Source: Lingula anatina | Taxonomy: Eukaryota; Brachiopoda; Lingulata; Lingulida; Lingulidae | Length of the DNA stretch: 64,000 nt | Assembly: GCF_001039355.2 (NCBI RefSeq) | Contig: NW_019774625.1 | Location: forward strand, 757,667-821,666 | Direction of reading: 5' to 3' | Shown: piece by piece, positions 25,901-38,663 of the stretch | Position numbering within the stretch: position 1 is the first letter of the stretch | Layout of the letters: every line of letters starts with the position of its first letter | Notes under the pieces: model-generated | What the model saw: only the letters and a program-made list of their open reading frames with translations | Told to the model about the DNA's origin: nothing | The model's database searches: none | Made by a program: the position numbers and the translations under genes

Positions 25901-28900
25901 AAAATGAAAAATCGAATGAAACTGTCAAAATCTAAAATGACCATGTAATTTTTTTTTTTTTTTTTTTTTTGGTTTCCAAGACACGTATTCATGAAGACAT
26001 TAATTATATTCATGTTCTGTTTGTGTATAGAGCGCAATATATCATTGACATGGCATGCGATGATTTTGAGTAAAAATTCAACCGTGTAATACCATTGGAA
26101 AAAGTTTAGTGTAAAAATTCAGATCATATGGCGTTTGCACCGATCATATATTATTCATAAAGTTAGTTGTTTTGTCTTCAGATTCTAATGCCACATTGGC
26201 CTTAAAATACATCGAAAGCGTGTCCAAGAACAATTGCTCTACCGGAACCCAGGAATCTCTTCCGGTCGAATTCGACCAAAACGCATGGAAGGACTACGCC
26301 TTGGTGGCCGTCAGAACAGCAAATCTTCTGACAAAACTTATACATGCGGCAGAAGAAGGTAACATAACTGAATCAAACATCATACATAATGATCAGTTTC
26401 TTTTTTCACTTGTTCAAACCAACGTGGAAGCTAATGATTTGATTTTCGGTTCTGCAATTGCTTGGGAACCTGATACTTATCCGGGATACCATACCTTCTG
26501 CCCGTACGCATTTCGGAAAAATGGGGCAGTGGAAGCGTTTGATCTTTCGTTGAATTATAACTACCTGCTACCTTCAACAGAGTGGTACATCAACATCAAG
26601 AGCGTAGATTGGTCTAATATGACCGTTGTTACTCACACATCGAGTTTGCGGTAAGTACTCTTCTGTAGTCTTTCGGTTTCAGTTTAATGTAAATTGTTAT
26701 GAGGAAGGAAAAGCAGTTAAAAATGTGATCAAATCAAATATACCTAGATCAGATGAGATATTATCAGCGAATGATGTTTCCAACAGTATTTATTACAAAA
26801 CGACACATTAAAGACAGTCTCAGCGCGTTAAACCCTTAAAATAGCACTAAAATGAATTTTCCTGGAAATCTCACCAATTTCCCCATAATGACCAAGGTAT
26901 ATCCTATCCAAAACCGTTCAGAAAATGAAGCTACCTAATACCGTTTTTAAGTTCCATTAAATAATAAAAGACGACTCGTCTTAAATACTCAGCTACAGCC
27001 TCACAGTACGGCTTCAGAACGCGCAATTTCTCGCTAAGTCTCGCGGTTTACTATGAATGAAGTACTACGGCTGAGACCCGGATGTTACTATTTGGCGCCA
27101 AAACAGCAAACATGGCTCAGACGCGCGTCAAGTCTGAAGAGGAGAGCGACAAAAGGGGACGAACGNTATAATACATTTTAAAAGCCTGGCTTGGACAATA
27201 TCATCGATCATTATCATTAATAACCGCTCTAGTACTGGGGGTTTTGCATTTTGTAGCTTCTTAGCCTTGTGCCCCATTATTTATTTTTTTAAAGATATTT
27301 CCACTTCATTTTACACCCCTATCCTTCCTTTGTCTAATGGAGTAGCCTAGCTGTCAAAGGGATTTAAAGTCACCCTTTACACTAGATGTCTTCTTGGAAA
27401 TTGGCATGAGCAGTTTCGGATAAAATGTCAAGAGAGAAATAACGTTAATCAGTAGGACAATATACAATTTCCCGCTCGAATGCACAGTTTTGCTTGACGT
27501 TTAATATCCTAAAAGCATTAGTCAACCAAACGATATAAGTTGTGTGCTGAGATCTGATATATGAACATGCCTGCATGTAAAAGCATTATAATTAACATGA
27601 TTCATCTTTCCATCCATCCATACTTTAATCTCTCCGTCCATTTCCCTTTCATTCATTCCCTATCCGTCTTTCATCTTGATCTGCCCTTTTCTCTTTTCAA
27701 ATATCTATCCAGTGGCTCAACTACCTATCAGATTATACATAAAATATTGTTTTACAATATGCTTTCTGTTAATAATTAAAGAAATAACCATAGCCACGCC
27801 GCCAATAAATCAGTTGACCATCCTCTGACCGAGTTGTCCAATGGGCACTGGACCATGCCGTACTTTGATTGTGGCGGAGGGGACATTTGGATGGTGACAT
27901 TTTCTGCACCTTTCTTCCATAAGAACGCATCAAACGGACTAACATTCTTGTAGGTATCACTTAAACCATTAGAAGCTTACTACTTCCTCAACTTCTTTGC
28001 CTCCTTATCTCTACGAAATGACTATTGCTGTTAACAAATACTGAAACTTTCAAAAGGAAGATAAACAGAAATACATAGATTAAATAAAATCAGTACAATA
28101 TCATATTGTGCTCTAATGAAAAAAGAAGAGGGGATCAAAAAGTCAATCAGGCATTTTACGCCCCTGAATATTTTAATAAATTGAATGCATGAAACGGACC
28201 CCTAAAGGCCTAAGAGCACCTCTTTTCTCTTTTAGAAATATGGGGGTGGGGTACACCATTTTGTTAAAGGAATAGTGATAGTGAAGGGCATTTTGTTAAA
28301 GGAAAAGTGATAGTGATAGGCAGTTAACCAAATACAGCAATGTACATCTCTATTTCTCTTTCTATTTTTCTTTTATTCGTTGTAGGGGTGTTACCACCAT
28401 AGACATAGAGCTGACTTACATAGATATAAACCAATGTGACAACGAGGAAGAGAAGAACCATTCTTCGTGGTTTCGTAATACACATCGTTGCCACAAAACC
28501 ACAGTGGTAGGTATCATATTTTGACTTGACTGCCCAAATTGCGAAATTATATGCTCAATGAAGGAAATTACACAGTTTGTGGTTAAGCCGTCAGTTGAAA
28601 TTATGTTTATCTTAAAACGGACTCGAGGCAAATTTTCAGAACCATTAGCAGAATCTTCCGACACGTTTGACAAGAGAGAGAGCATGTGTTATTGTTTGCT
28701 TGTGTGATTGATTCCTCGGTGCTTTACTGTGTACTGCAGTGTATAGTTTAAAGATACTTTGACAGCGGAGGATGCATTGTATTACCTTTAATGGCCATTT
28801 TGCTGTAATTAGTTAAATAGTGCCGCAATGACACGAAGGTGACAAATAGTGTCGGCTTGAAGCATGGCACAGTGTGCGCTCGCGCACACACACACACACC

Positions 28901-30614
28901 TTATTAATTAATTATATCGATTCCCGGATGTGACTGTCATGCTTCACACTCACTAATTTAAAAACATGTTGGCAAATTAATGAACTATGTTTATGTACTT
29001 CCAAGTACATGCTTATGAAATACATTACTCTCCTGTATTAACCATCAAACTGTGAGTTAATGTCTTGATTATGAAACACATTACTCTCCCGTCATGACTA
29101 TACCAGTGTACGCTATATGAGGCGAGCTGATAGAAAAAGTAAACATTATGGTAAGTGGCCATGTCTCCTTGTCCAATTACTTCTTGAGTCGCCGTTTGTA
29201 TCTTTTTTGTCCCATTTAATGAGTTAACATAACCATTACGAGGGTGAGACAGTTCACAATAATAAGTATAACACTGAACTTTAAACTGATTGTATTCAAC
29301 GTACTTATTTATTGAAGAAAGATGACACGACTCAGATTCAGTTTGGATCCGCGTCCAGAAAAAGTGATCTAAACAACTAAAGGAATGACATTCACGTCAT
29401 GTGTTGATGAGAACAATAGTGTAGATATTGAACCTTTTCATTGTCTAAGACCCCATTCCCATAGATTTTAGATCGATCTATCCCTGTGGGGAGTCTCACT
29501 AGATTACTGTAAAAGGGTAATTAACTATGGTGCGCGCTCGGCTGACTGCAATTTAGCGTTAACCCCCAGGGAGTTAGGTCGATCTGAATCTTAATCTCTG
29601 GATCGATCTAAATCTCTGGGAATGCACCCTAAGAGTAATTTTCCAACTATATTATTTGAAACAAGTGTCACGAAATTATATATAAAAACATTCGTGACAC
29701 CTGCAGTTATAATCTCGTTTATGTGCCATTTTAACTAGATGCAATTAAATGATACTGATAACGTGACGTTTTATAACTTTTCATAATCAGATGATTTAAT
29801 CGTGCATATTCCATTACGCCTCCTCTTGACGGAAGTCTTCACTTCCGGGGTGCTATTCATTTTAAACGCGGTTTCTCCTCCTTGAGATATATAAAACACG
29901 ATTAACAGCGTATGCATGGCACCTGTACACCTTTGAAAATCTGCTGCATTACACCATCTAATAATTTTCTTCAAGTCACTATATTACCTTCGTTAGCTCT
30001 ATGTCTTATCATCACACCTGGGTACCAGGATTCATGTCTGTCAGTGAAAGCTTCAACTCTTTCTTTTTCCGGCAGTCTCCAATCATTGATTAAAGGATTT
30101 CTGACAGTGTTTCAACTATTCTTAATAGGTTTCCTTGCAGTTTTTGAACTATTGGCTATAGGCATATACAACAGGTCAAAAAGGGTTGTTCCACCGCTAA
30201 TTCCGTGTGCTTTTATTTACAACTGATCACCTCGTGCACTATTTTGGATTTTCTTAAACATTAATCATGTTAGATATGTTATCTGGAATAAAAAGCATTG
30301 TTTAAGACAATTTACACTTGTGAGGCGATCATTTGTAAGTAAAAGTACATGGAATTAGGGGTGGGACAACCTTTTTGGCCAATGTTGTATTTATCGGTGT
30401 TAATGATCATGGGTTACCTAATGGATGTCGCTGGTCAAAAAGCCATGCATCATCTGAGGCGTTTAATCAGTTCTGCCGTATTCAGACCCATAACTGAAAA
30501 TGTATCCACCGACTGTTTCACGTTAGAAATGTACCTACATTAAGTAGATCTAATAAGCTTTAAAGTACCAGAATAGTGCCATCGGTCAGCTATCATGGAG
30601 ATCGAATAAAGGGT

Positions 30615-30658
<44 letters not shown>

Positions 30659-33600
30659 AAAACATGTACATACTGAAGCATGTCAGATATTCTTCTTTTG
30701 GTCTCAACAAATGCTTTGCTTCCCGTTTGGGAAAGGTGGATGATATGGAGTTGCGGGTGTGGTGGCAATTTTACTATAGGAAATGTCCCCGTGTCACTCA
30801 AGCACTTTCAAATCTGCCACTGTCAATTTATTTACTGTTGTATTCCATAATGTCTGCTGCAGAATATGTAAAATGTAGAATCGAGTTTATTTCTCCTAAA
30901 CTCTCTTGTTTTGAGACCTGCTTTAAATAACGGAAAGAACGCACCATTTACACCAGTCTAAAAAGCCACAGTTATAGTGGAGTATAATATTTGCGTCGAA
31001 ATGTTTATTTCTTTATAAGGTATGAAATATTTATTAAAAAAGCACCTTTCCCGTGGGTCGATTTTTCATAAAAATGGTCTTTTAAATGCATAGATGTTTA
31101 AAATTTGACGTTCTTTTCCCTACCTTACACAATATAATTATTACGAATTAACCAATGTCAATTATCAATTACGTTTCCATTATTATAGTTTGATCTAAAA
31201 ATTTATCTTTTAAACAAACTCTAGTCAATTCTAAAAAGATATTTGACTTGTTTTAAATGCTGTATTTTGTTCCAGTGCGTTGCAATTACCGGTATGGGGC
31301 TTAGAAGAGGGGCGTATGAATGCTTGTGCAAGAAAGGCTTTTATTTTCCCGTCGTTGATGCCCCGAAAAAGTCCTTCAGCGGAGTTGAGCTTGAAAACTA
31401 CTTTCAAAACCAAGCCCCGGAAGAATACCCTGACGAATACAAATGCCTTTCGTGTCCCGAGGGGTGCGACACGTGCACAGATGCCACGCCTTGTATGTAC
31501 GCTTTAAACATGGCCGCAAGAACGTGTATACTTATCATTGGTTGCCTCATGTTAGCTGGCATTATAACTTTGGCTGTTATCATTTGGCGGTACAGAAACG
31601 AAAAGGTAAATTGATACAGCAAAGATGGAGTTACTGTAGCGCAAAGGACTAACGATGTAATATGCAGCAATAAACATTTTATTAGACAAAATTATACAAC
31701 ACAGGCAACGCAATTTGTAACCATACATTACAAAACACATCCAATCACTTTCTCAATTTCTAGTGCTTATAAATGTGTACAGGCTACTGAAAACAGGTAG
31801 GCGGCGAATTATGGTGGCATTTATTTGGGTATTACGTAAAACTAGTCACCTTGCTAAAGGCGTACATCAAAGTGTTATTACAGGCTAAAGCCTAGCTTAT
31901 ATTTGCCACGGGTGTCGAACGATGAAAGCGTATACAATTTTCCATATGATATTTTGGCATCGTAAGTAGCTACGGGCTACGGCGGGTACGTTTACATTAC
32001 GTGCGGGTGCCGTGCCATTTCTCTGACATGACCTTGAGGTCACGTAGGGAAAAATCGGTTGTCGGATGCAAAATGATCGCACGGAGCTCTTTCGGCCTCT
32101 CGGGTGTTGCCGGACATCTTCCGTGCGGCTTCCTTGAAGATCCGATACGTTATCGGTACAGCCCCCCTCTGATTTAAGCATCAATGTGGCTAGAGTAAGA
32201 AAATGCAAAACTTAAAATTTATGCAAGTAAATTACTCTATATTTTAAACATCTTTATTATTGTTTGTTGTGCCTCCTACAATAATGCTACGGTCCACGGG
32301 CTTATGATTTTCAAAATTCGTCAAAAGTTTTAGCTTGACAAAATTGTAGGGGCTACAGAGGCCGTAAATCCGTACGATNATCTGATCAAAGTTTTACATA
32401 GAACCTGCTTCTATACATTAATCTAACCCACTGAGACTGTCTTTAACTTTACGATTTTGCACAGCCACTGCCTGCTTCCGCACAGACGCCACACGAAAAG
32501 GAGTTTACGAGCAGAATACGAGCACCTTGCGGACATCGCGTGGCAAATGTATTCAAGGCTTTATGATTTGTATTTTAGGAGCCTACCAAATTGCATTTAG
32601 AACAAACAAGAAATGAAATAAGATTCATCTGAGAATAAAATGAAAACGTGCAACCCAAAACGGGCTTATTGTTCACGTATTTGGACGCATGAATTTGTAT
32701 TTCATATGTGACATACAATAATCTTCGCGTGTAATCAGCAGTAAAACTGATTTGTTAGAGTCCTGTTTCATAATTTAAAGTTATTTTCGTGTACTGGTTG
32801 TAAGATGAGCTTACCTTTTTACAGGTGATCAAGGCAGCGAGTCCGGTGTTTTTGCACATAATGTCTATTGGTTCGCTGCTCATGGTTTCAGAGGTTGGTA
32901 TTCTCTCTTAGATGCCACTGGTTATCTAATGGCTGAATAGAGAAAACGTCATTGTTGAAAACTCAAAAGAACATGCGTTGTCATGTAGCTTTGAGATGCT
33001 ACATGTACACTATCATTAAAAAACAAACAAACTGTGGATAGTTTTCATTTCATTTTCATTTCTTTAAATAAAGCATTACATTTAAATGAAGTATTTTTCT
33101 GTTGGATGTGATGTGATTTGGATGCATGTGATTTTCAAACGAGCATAATTCCATTGGTGTTTGCTGTTACGTAAAAGATGTCATTAATCTTGCATCAGGT
33201 ATTCGCCCAAATTAATTTTGAAAAAGGCTGTGTTTACACTGATAAATCAACCAAAGGTAATGTACATATTGCTTTTTTTATCATTTCAGGTATTTGTGGA
33301 ATACCCCAAGGCCACGAATATTTCATGTATCATAAGGCCATGGTTGCGATACCTGGGATTTGCGTTAACGTATGGAGCTTTACTTTTAAAAACCTACAGG
33401 TAATCACATGAACAACTTAAGGTCTAGCAATCACTGTACATGCACATGTTTATCTTGGTTAACAGTCTGTGATACTTGGGGAATATTTACAGTGTTTAAT
33501 GACTTCCTAAAGCGGGTTGTAAGGTTCCCCGCTTCCAATATTATTAGAAGGGTGTGGCGGGTATATATATTTTTGTGTATATTAAATATAGATGGAAATA

Positions 33601-35771
33601 GTAAACGATGTGCCATTTAAGATAAATAGTTAAAGGCTGCATTCACAACAGCGGACTAACTAGTCCCAGGATCAAATGTAGCGACCCACTTAAATGCCTG
33701 CCGTTTACTCCTCTGATAGACACTGAATACATTCCCCTCTGGGATTACGCAACAAGCATTCAAGTATTTGATCCGCAGACTAGTTAGTCCGCTATTGTGA
33801 ATGCGGCCTGACTCATTTCAAAGGTATTTATGCTTATTGTAGAATTACGTCTTTCGATTTTTGATTTTAGGATTGCAGCTATATTTGAAGTTTCCAAATT
33901 TAAGAAGATAAAACTTACCGATAAATTATTGTTACCTCGACTAATCCCAATAGTAGCGGTCAGTCTTATTTACCTGACTGCTTGGACGGTGGCCGAACAG
34001 AATCGTCTTATTCCGCTGACCACCTCCTCTGGGCTAAAATTCAGTACATGTTTAGCGGGTTGGTGGCAGCATGGCGCAGAGTCATGTGAGTATTTGAGTA
34101 TCATGAATTTACATGAAGGATCCAATATCGGGTGGCTCAAAGAAAAAAAAAACAATTGTTAAGTTCACTAACTTCTATAGGTTTGAAGATATTGCAATGA
34201 AATTAGAGGTATTTTAGAAAACGATGTGTCTAAAAAATTCTGAAAATTTCTTGAATCTATCTGTCTTGGTTTTGGCACACAGGAAAAATTGAAATCTTAT
34301 GTCAAGAAATTCCATGCCGGCCTATGTGACTTCCGACAGGTGCCAGTGTCGTGCACTTTTGACACATTGACTTAAAATTTTATTCATTTTTGTGGTACCT
34401 ACAATATCCCAAATTTCATTGCAAAAAAATTTTTGTTATTGAATTTTGAAATTAGAAACGTTTTTTTAGCTCCCTGATTTATATCTTATACTTGATTACT
34501 TAAATGATGGGAAATCTTATTCTTATTTTTTGGCTTTGAAATCTGCGAAAAACGACTCTCCTTTAAAAAAGTGGTGATAATCCTTATGCACCATGACAAT
34601 CAATATAAAGCATATTTTCATTTAATAAAAGCATTTTGTCTTATTTAATTAAACAGCTAATGAAAATACAAAACTATGGACCGTATATATATTCTCCACA
34701 TAATCAATATTTGAAAACACGTCTTATTTCAGGTAAGCTTGGTTTTCTGCTCTGGGGAGTATACCTCTCATTCGTGGTGAGAAAGGCGCCAAGTTATTAC
34801 AACGAGAGCAAACACATATCTTGGTCAATTTACAATACTGGGTTATTAGGCCTTTCGCTTTATATAATACAGTAAGTCGTTTTTCACCAATTTATACATT
34901 TCTGTGATAAATGACCAGTATTAGAGGCGACATATTTATTTGATACCCATACGTCAATGAACAATGAGACAGAAACTCATTGGATAAACATTATTAAGCA
35001 AAGTGTTAATTAATGTCCATTAACAAGTAGCCTGGAGATAACTGTAGAATATCATTTGATTACTGTAGCGAGAAGGACCTTACATATTGCATACAGAAAT
35101 GATAATTGGGGGAATGAATGCATATTGTACCACTGGGATACACAATATGATAGAAGGAGGAATAAAGAAATGTTTCTGTCATGAAGTCCCTGACCTCATT
35201 TCTCTGTATATAGACCCATGGGCGAAACTTATGTTATTTACCATTAGCACGCGAAGTTGGGATAACTTTTATCCTTCAAATGGAAGTGACTTTTTTGTGT
35301 AATATGTTCTCCATTGTGTTTTCAGTCAGTTTATAGCAATGCAGGAGGGACCAGATGTACAGTACCTTATGTTGATTCTTTACCTGCAAGTCTCAGTCAC
35401 CAGCATGATGTGCCTCATTTATGTTCCAAAGGTAATTTCCCGGGAGTGCATTATGTTATGCATTGGAAGAGCCATGAATGGGTTGACGTCGTCAAACATA
35501 ACACGCTTTGGTTTCTTTGTTTAAAAGCTGTAACACTAGTCTTAGCTCGTGATGTACATAACATGTTTTCCACCTGCTATTGGGATCTTCGAAAACGCCA
35601 GCACAAATCAAGTTACTTTCGTGTGAAAAAGCTTACAGGACATTACAGTAGATTTCTCTTATGACCTGTGTTGTTTCAAGGCAAAGGGATGAATTTTTCA
35701 TATAAAAGTACAACTACTTTTGTCATTGAAAGAAATTAACTAACAGGAAGATTTCGTGTTAAAGCAGGTCC

Positions 35772-35806
<35 letters not shown>

Positions 35807-37386
35807 ATATCATAGTGTAATGTTTAAAGGTACATGTATATGGTGTTCACAAGTTCGTAGGTAGTAACGCAACCCACATAACGTAATCAAAGCATACATC
35901 TTAGTTAGGATTATGGCATTTTAGGTAGACGTTTTTTCTGGTCTCTGATTTCCCGTGATAAATGGAAATCATAATCATGAAATCCAAGGTAATCAAAGTA
36001 AAAAAGAACAATATTTCTCTCTTCTTTTGGTCCCTTGAATGCAATACAGATAGAATTTATTTCCATAAAAATTTCAAAAAGCTTGTGCTACACAGAAGCA
36101 GGCGTTAGATAACACAGGGCCTAGCCAAGCATAGCACTGTCGTCATTACCGGCAATTCCTGCATTTGAAAAATGGCAGGAATTATCGCCTTTTACAATGG
36201 TATTATTAGGCTTCGTTCACATGCAATGTCTATTTTCTAAATTCTATTTTCTATTTGCGGTATGTCTTATGATCACGGTCTGTGGCCTGAATATCCCGCG
36301 GCGTAATTACTGGCAGCGCGAGCCAGTTACTACATGTATAAGTTACTATAGATACGTGATCATAAGATAGAGCAAATAGAAAATAGAAATTAGAAAATAG
36401 ACATTGCATGTGAACGAAGCCTTAATTGTATTGCAACCTGAAGGGCGTTATACTGTTGTCATACTGATAAGTCTTGTATTGAGAATCAACAGAAAATTAA
36501 TATCTAATAGAATTTTAAATAAAAGGACTGCGCGATTTGTCTTCTTTTATGATCCAGTGCACAGACGCGTCAAATCCAAAAGTTGCGTGTTGTTTTTATT
36601 ACCCTGTAAAACTGATGCTGTCAAGTGCAACGGCAGGGCGTTTGAGGCAGTTTTTTCTCGTTTTATCCATTAAAAAATTCTGATATGTTCGTGCAAGATA
36701 TTTTTTTTCATTTTTGCTCTAGTTGTAGCAAACAGCTTTGGAGCTGTCTCGGTTCACATTTCCTAAGGATGCACATTTATAAATATTTCTACTAAATGCT
36801 ATTGTATATCTATTGATTTTCATACAGTAAGCCCTTCAACACTTCCTCGAAAATCTCATTGGAAAATTCACATGTATATAAAGAAAAATGCACACGTGTT
36901 ACGTGTAGGCCTACGTGTGAAACGATTATCGTTAAGAATCTCATAAATTGTTGTCTATGGATGTTGAACTGCTAAAGTAATTGTTCTGACCTTTGTGTCT
37001 CAAGCGAACTGTCTTGTATTCGAACTATACTAAGCAATTAGTTAAAGCTTTCTTAAATTACAAATATGTCTATAGATAATTTAAACATACATGTATGGCA
37101 TTTATTTTAAGTGATACTCATTTCTACCTTTCAGTTCCACGTCATTCTTTATCCTCAGAACGCCAGTAATTTAGCATTACAAGAAGGGCCGGGGAGAGGA
37201 GTTTCTCAAAGACAACGATCGTATCACAACCGCAGTCTTTTCAATAACAAAATCTACCCCAGTACATCAGAACCCGGCAACTTGACGGAAATTGATAACC
37301 GAACGATTTCTCGCAAGATGCAGGCAGACGCTTGCGTTCAGACATCCCAGGCGTCATCAACCGTTGTTTTCCAAAGTCACATTTGA
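22922..37386 (+). CDS. GPR158-like: GPR158/GPR179-like class C receptor (mGlyR family), complete, 11 exons
   Basis: Predicted 682-residue receptor. Exons: 22922-23003, 26182-26650, 27794-27949, 28386-28506, 31276-31605, 32825-32893, 33290-33399, 33871-34085, 34733-34871, 35326-35431, 37135-37386 (TGA); phases agree at every junction. Exon 1 encodes a hydrophobic signal segment. Exons 2-4 form the extracellular Cache-like ligand domain of GPR158, with family signatures AWEPDTYPGYHTFCPYAFRK, AFDLSLNYNYL, PSTEWY and DINQC. Exon 5 carries a Cys-rich EGF-like linker (CLSCPEGCDTCTDATPC) and TM1. TM2 lies in exon 6, TM3 in exon 7, TM4 in exon 8, TM5-6 in exon 9 and TM7 in exon 10. FVVRKAPSYYNESKHIS is the class C third-intracellular-loop motif. 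The cytoplasmic tail is only about 80 residues, far shorter than in vertebrate GPR158/179, and lacks their long scaffold region. Human GPR158 is reported to sense glycine; ligand use here is inferred. Confidence 0.92.
23004..26181. other. Intron 1 of the GPR158-like gene
   Basis: 3.2 kb without a recognisable exon, transposon or RNA gene. It ends in a poly-T stretch (25949-25970) and AT-rich DNA before the acceptor at 26181. Confidence 0.7.
26808..27166. mobile_element. TTAA element, left end, interrupted by a gap
   Basis: TTAA at 26808 is followed by AGACAGTCTCAGCGCG, the inverse of the right end ending at 32442. About 40 bases in, AATGAATTTTCCTGG, CAATTTTCCC-like and ACCAAGG segments match the MITEs at 44298 and 59292, so it is a diverged member of that group. 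Its other end is not seen, and an N at 27166 may hide it. It lies in intron 2 of the GPR158-like gene. Confidence 0.5.
27166..27166. other. Single-N assembly joint
   Basis: One undetermined base inside intron 2 of the GPR158-like gene, next to a TTAA element. Confidence 0.95.
29446..29632. mobile_element. MITE with TAA target duplication, copy 2
   Basis: A 181-bp element (29449-29629) with TAA on both sides. Terminal inverted repeats and the internal GGGGAGTCTCACTAGAT and CCAGGGAGTTAGGTCGATCT blocks match copy 1 at 1586-1789. The central part differs by indels. Confidence 0.8.
30616..30656. repeat. Poly-T run
   Basis: About 41 consecutive T inside intron 4 of the GPR158-like gene. It could be the reversed poly(A) tail of a retrocopy, but nothing recognisable lies beside it. 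Confidence 0.9.
32379..32446. mobile_element. TTAA element, right end, beside a gap
   Basis: CACTGAGACTGTCT followed by TTAA (32443-32446) is the inverse of the left end at 26812. A single N at 32379 lies 63 bases inside. No matching left end is seen upstream in intron 5, so the element looks truncated or partly hidden by the gap. Confidence 0.45.
33635..33808. mobile_element. 174-bp inverted-repeat MITE
   Basis: The first and last 31 bases are inverted copies with only two mismatches (start GGCTGCATTCACAACAGCGG; reverse complement of the end GGCCGCATTCACAATAGCGG). It is non-coding. The end sequence resembles those of the elements at 1586, 5609 and 29449. The flanks (TAA-A and TGA) do not give a clean duplication. 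It lies in intron 7 of the GPR158-like gene. Confidence 0.85.
35769..35804. repeat. CA dinucleotide microsatellite
   Basis: A perfect (CA)n run in the last intron of the GPR158-like gene. Confidence 0.95.
36206..36424. mobile_element. 213-bp MITE with near-perfect 50-base inverted repeats
   Basis: Element 36209-36421 is flanked by TTA on both sides. The outer 50 bases of each end are inverted copies with a single mismatch, from GGCTTCGTTCACATGCAATG through an A/T-rich TCTATTTTCT repeat. The centre is unrelated and non-coding. The strong match suggests a fairly young insertion in the last intron of the GPR158-like gene. The TTA duplication fits PIF/Harbinger (inference). Confidence 0.88.
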
Positions 37387-38519
37387 ATGGCCATTGGGTG
37401 ACCCTAGCAATGACATTTGGACGTGCAACGTGATATGCATAAATGTGTATGTACAGGAGAATGGTTACCATTATAATCACTGCAGGGAATATCTTACTCT
37501 TCATTTTTAAATATGAAAGTAAATCATATTCATTTTTGTCTATGTTGGTGTTGGTTTGAGATATTCTCTGCCATTCAACAAAACAGAAAATCGGACTTTT
37601 TAGGCCAAGAAGAAAAATGTGTGTCACCATTTTATGTTTCGCCGAAAGCTTTGACGATTTTGATAAAGTAGGCCTACTTTTGTGACATAGACACTAGAGC
37701 ATGAACTATGTACCGTTTCCATAACATTCTAAGCATAGATTCTCAATGGACAGGACATGTCGACCAGGGTAATTCCGATGGGCAGTTCTGTCAACAGAGG
37801 TCTTGCAAACCTCGCAAAGACTGTCAGACTCGGTCAAATGCTCTAAGTGGATTGGAAATAATAATCATATAGTTCACATGACAAGAGTAGATATACTTCA
37901 TCTGTAAACAACTAGTACGTGTTCATGATTTAGAGCCGAAAGATAGTATTGGTGCTTTGCTGAAACTCGCCAAATATGTTTGGCACTGTCTGATCTTTAT
38001 TTTGATTGATTGCTTATTATTATTATTATTATTTGTAATTTTTGGAGTGGGATCAGTCTGTATTACGGTATGTGAAGCAATAACCGTTCTGTTACATACA
38101 TGGATTCTTTCTTATGTGTTAGAGATTAATGTGGCGAAATAGTAATTAGATTTGTTCAAGGAAAGCGTGACAAGATGATCGGAGATCACATCAAATTCAT
38201 AACGAGTAACTCGAAGAGTTTGCATTTTGGCACGTACACCTGGGGGTACGCCTCGAGGGAGGCTTTGAATTTAAAATCAAGACAACTGACATTTATTAGG
38301 TCTGAGTCAAAATTTAGAACAATAATAAGGAAATACGCAGACTATGTCAAAAAGCACAAACGTATCGTAATGGTGTCGTGGCTTTACGCTGTAGAAAAGC
38401 TATACACGTAGCCTACAATATAACTGACACCTGAGTATGCACAAATGCACACGTAGGAGCGCACCTACACTCCATCAGTTTTGTAACAATATCATTCATT
38501 GATTTGTAGTTATGATTTC

Positions 38520-38525
38520 AATAAA
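38520..38525 (+). terminator. Candidate poly(A) signal of the GPR158-like gene
   Basis: AATAAA 1.1 kb after the receptor stop codon, with no other gene between. Choice of this hexamer is tentative. Confidence 0.35.
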
Positions 38526-38617
38526 AGATAAATATTTTTGAAAGGATACATTGTTTAGTATGCACTGTATATGTATGTTGATAGTCCGACAAACTGGTCA
38601 CTTGATGGGTGGTTATA

Positions 38618-38618
<1 letters not shown>

Positions 38619-38659
<41 letters not shown>
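38619..38659. repeat. AT dinucleotide microsatellite
   Basis: A (TA)n run of about 40 bases downstream of the GPR158-like gene. Confidence 0.95.

Positions 38660-38663
<4 letters not shown>

Larger units (their letters stand above)
28507..31275. other. Intron 4 of the GPR158-like gene
   Basis: 2.8 kb holding a CA run (28887-28903), the TAA MITE at 29449 and a 41-base poly-T run (30616-30656). No coding sequence is supported on either strand. Confidence 0.7.

Noticed and set aside
30586-30930. Open frames through the poly-T run
   Set aside because: Phe or Lys homopolymers from a simple repeat; not a gene.
26808-32446. One 5.6-kb transposon bounded by the two AGACAGTCTCAG ends
   Set aside because: Exons 3-5 of the GPR158-like gene lie between the ends and are needed for the reading frame. 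Two separate broken copies explain it better.
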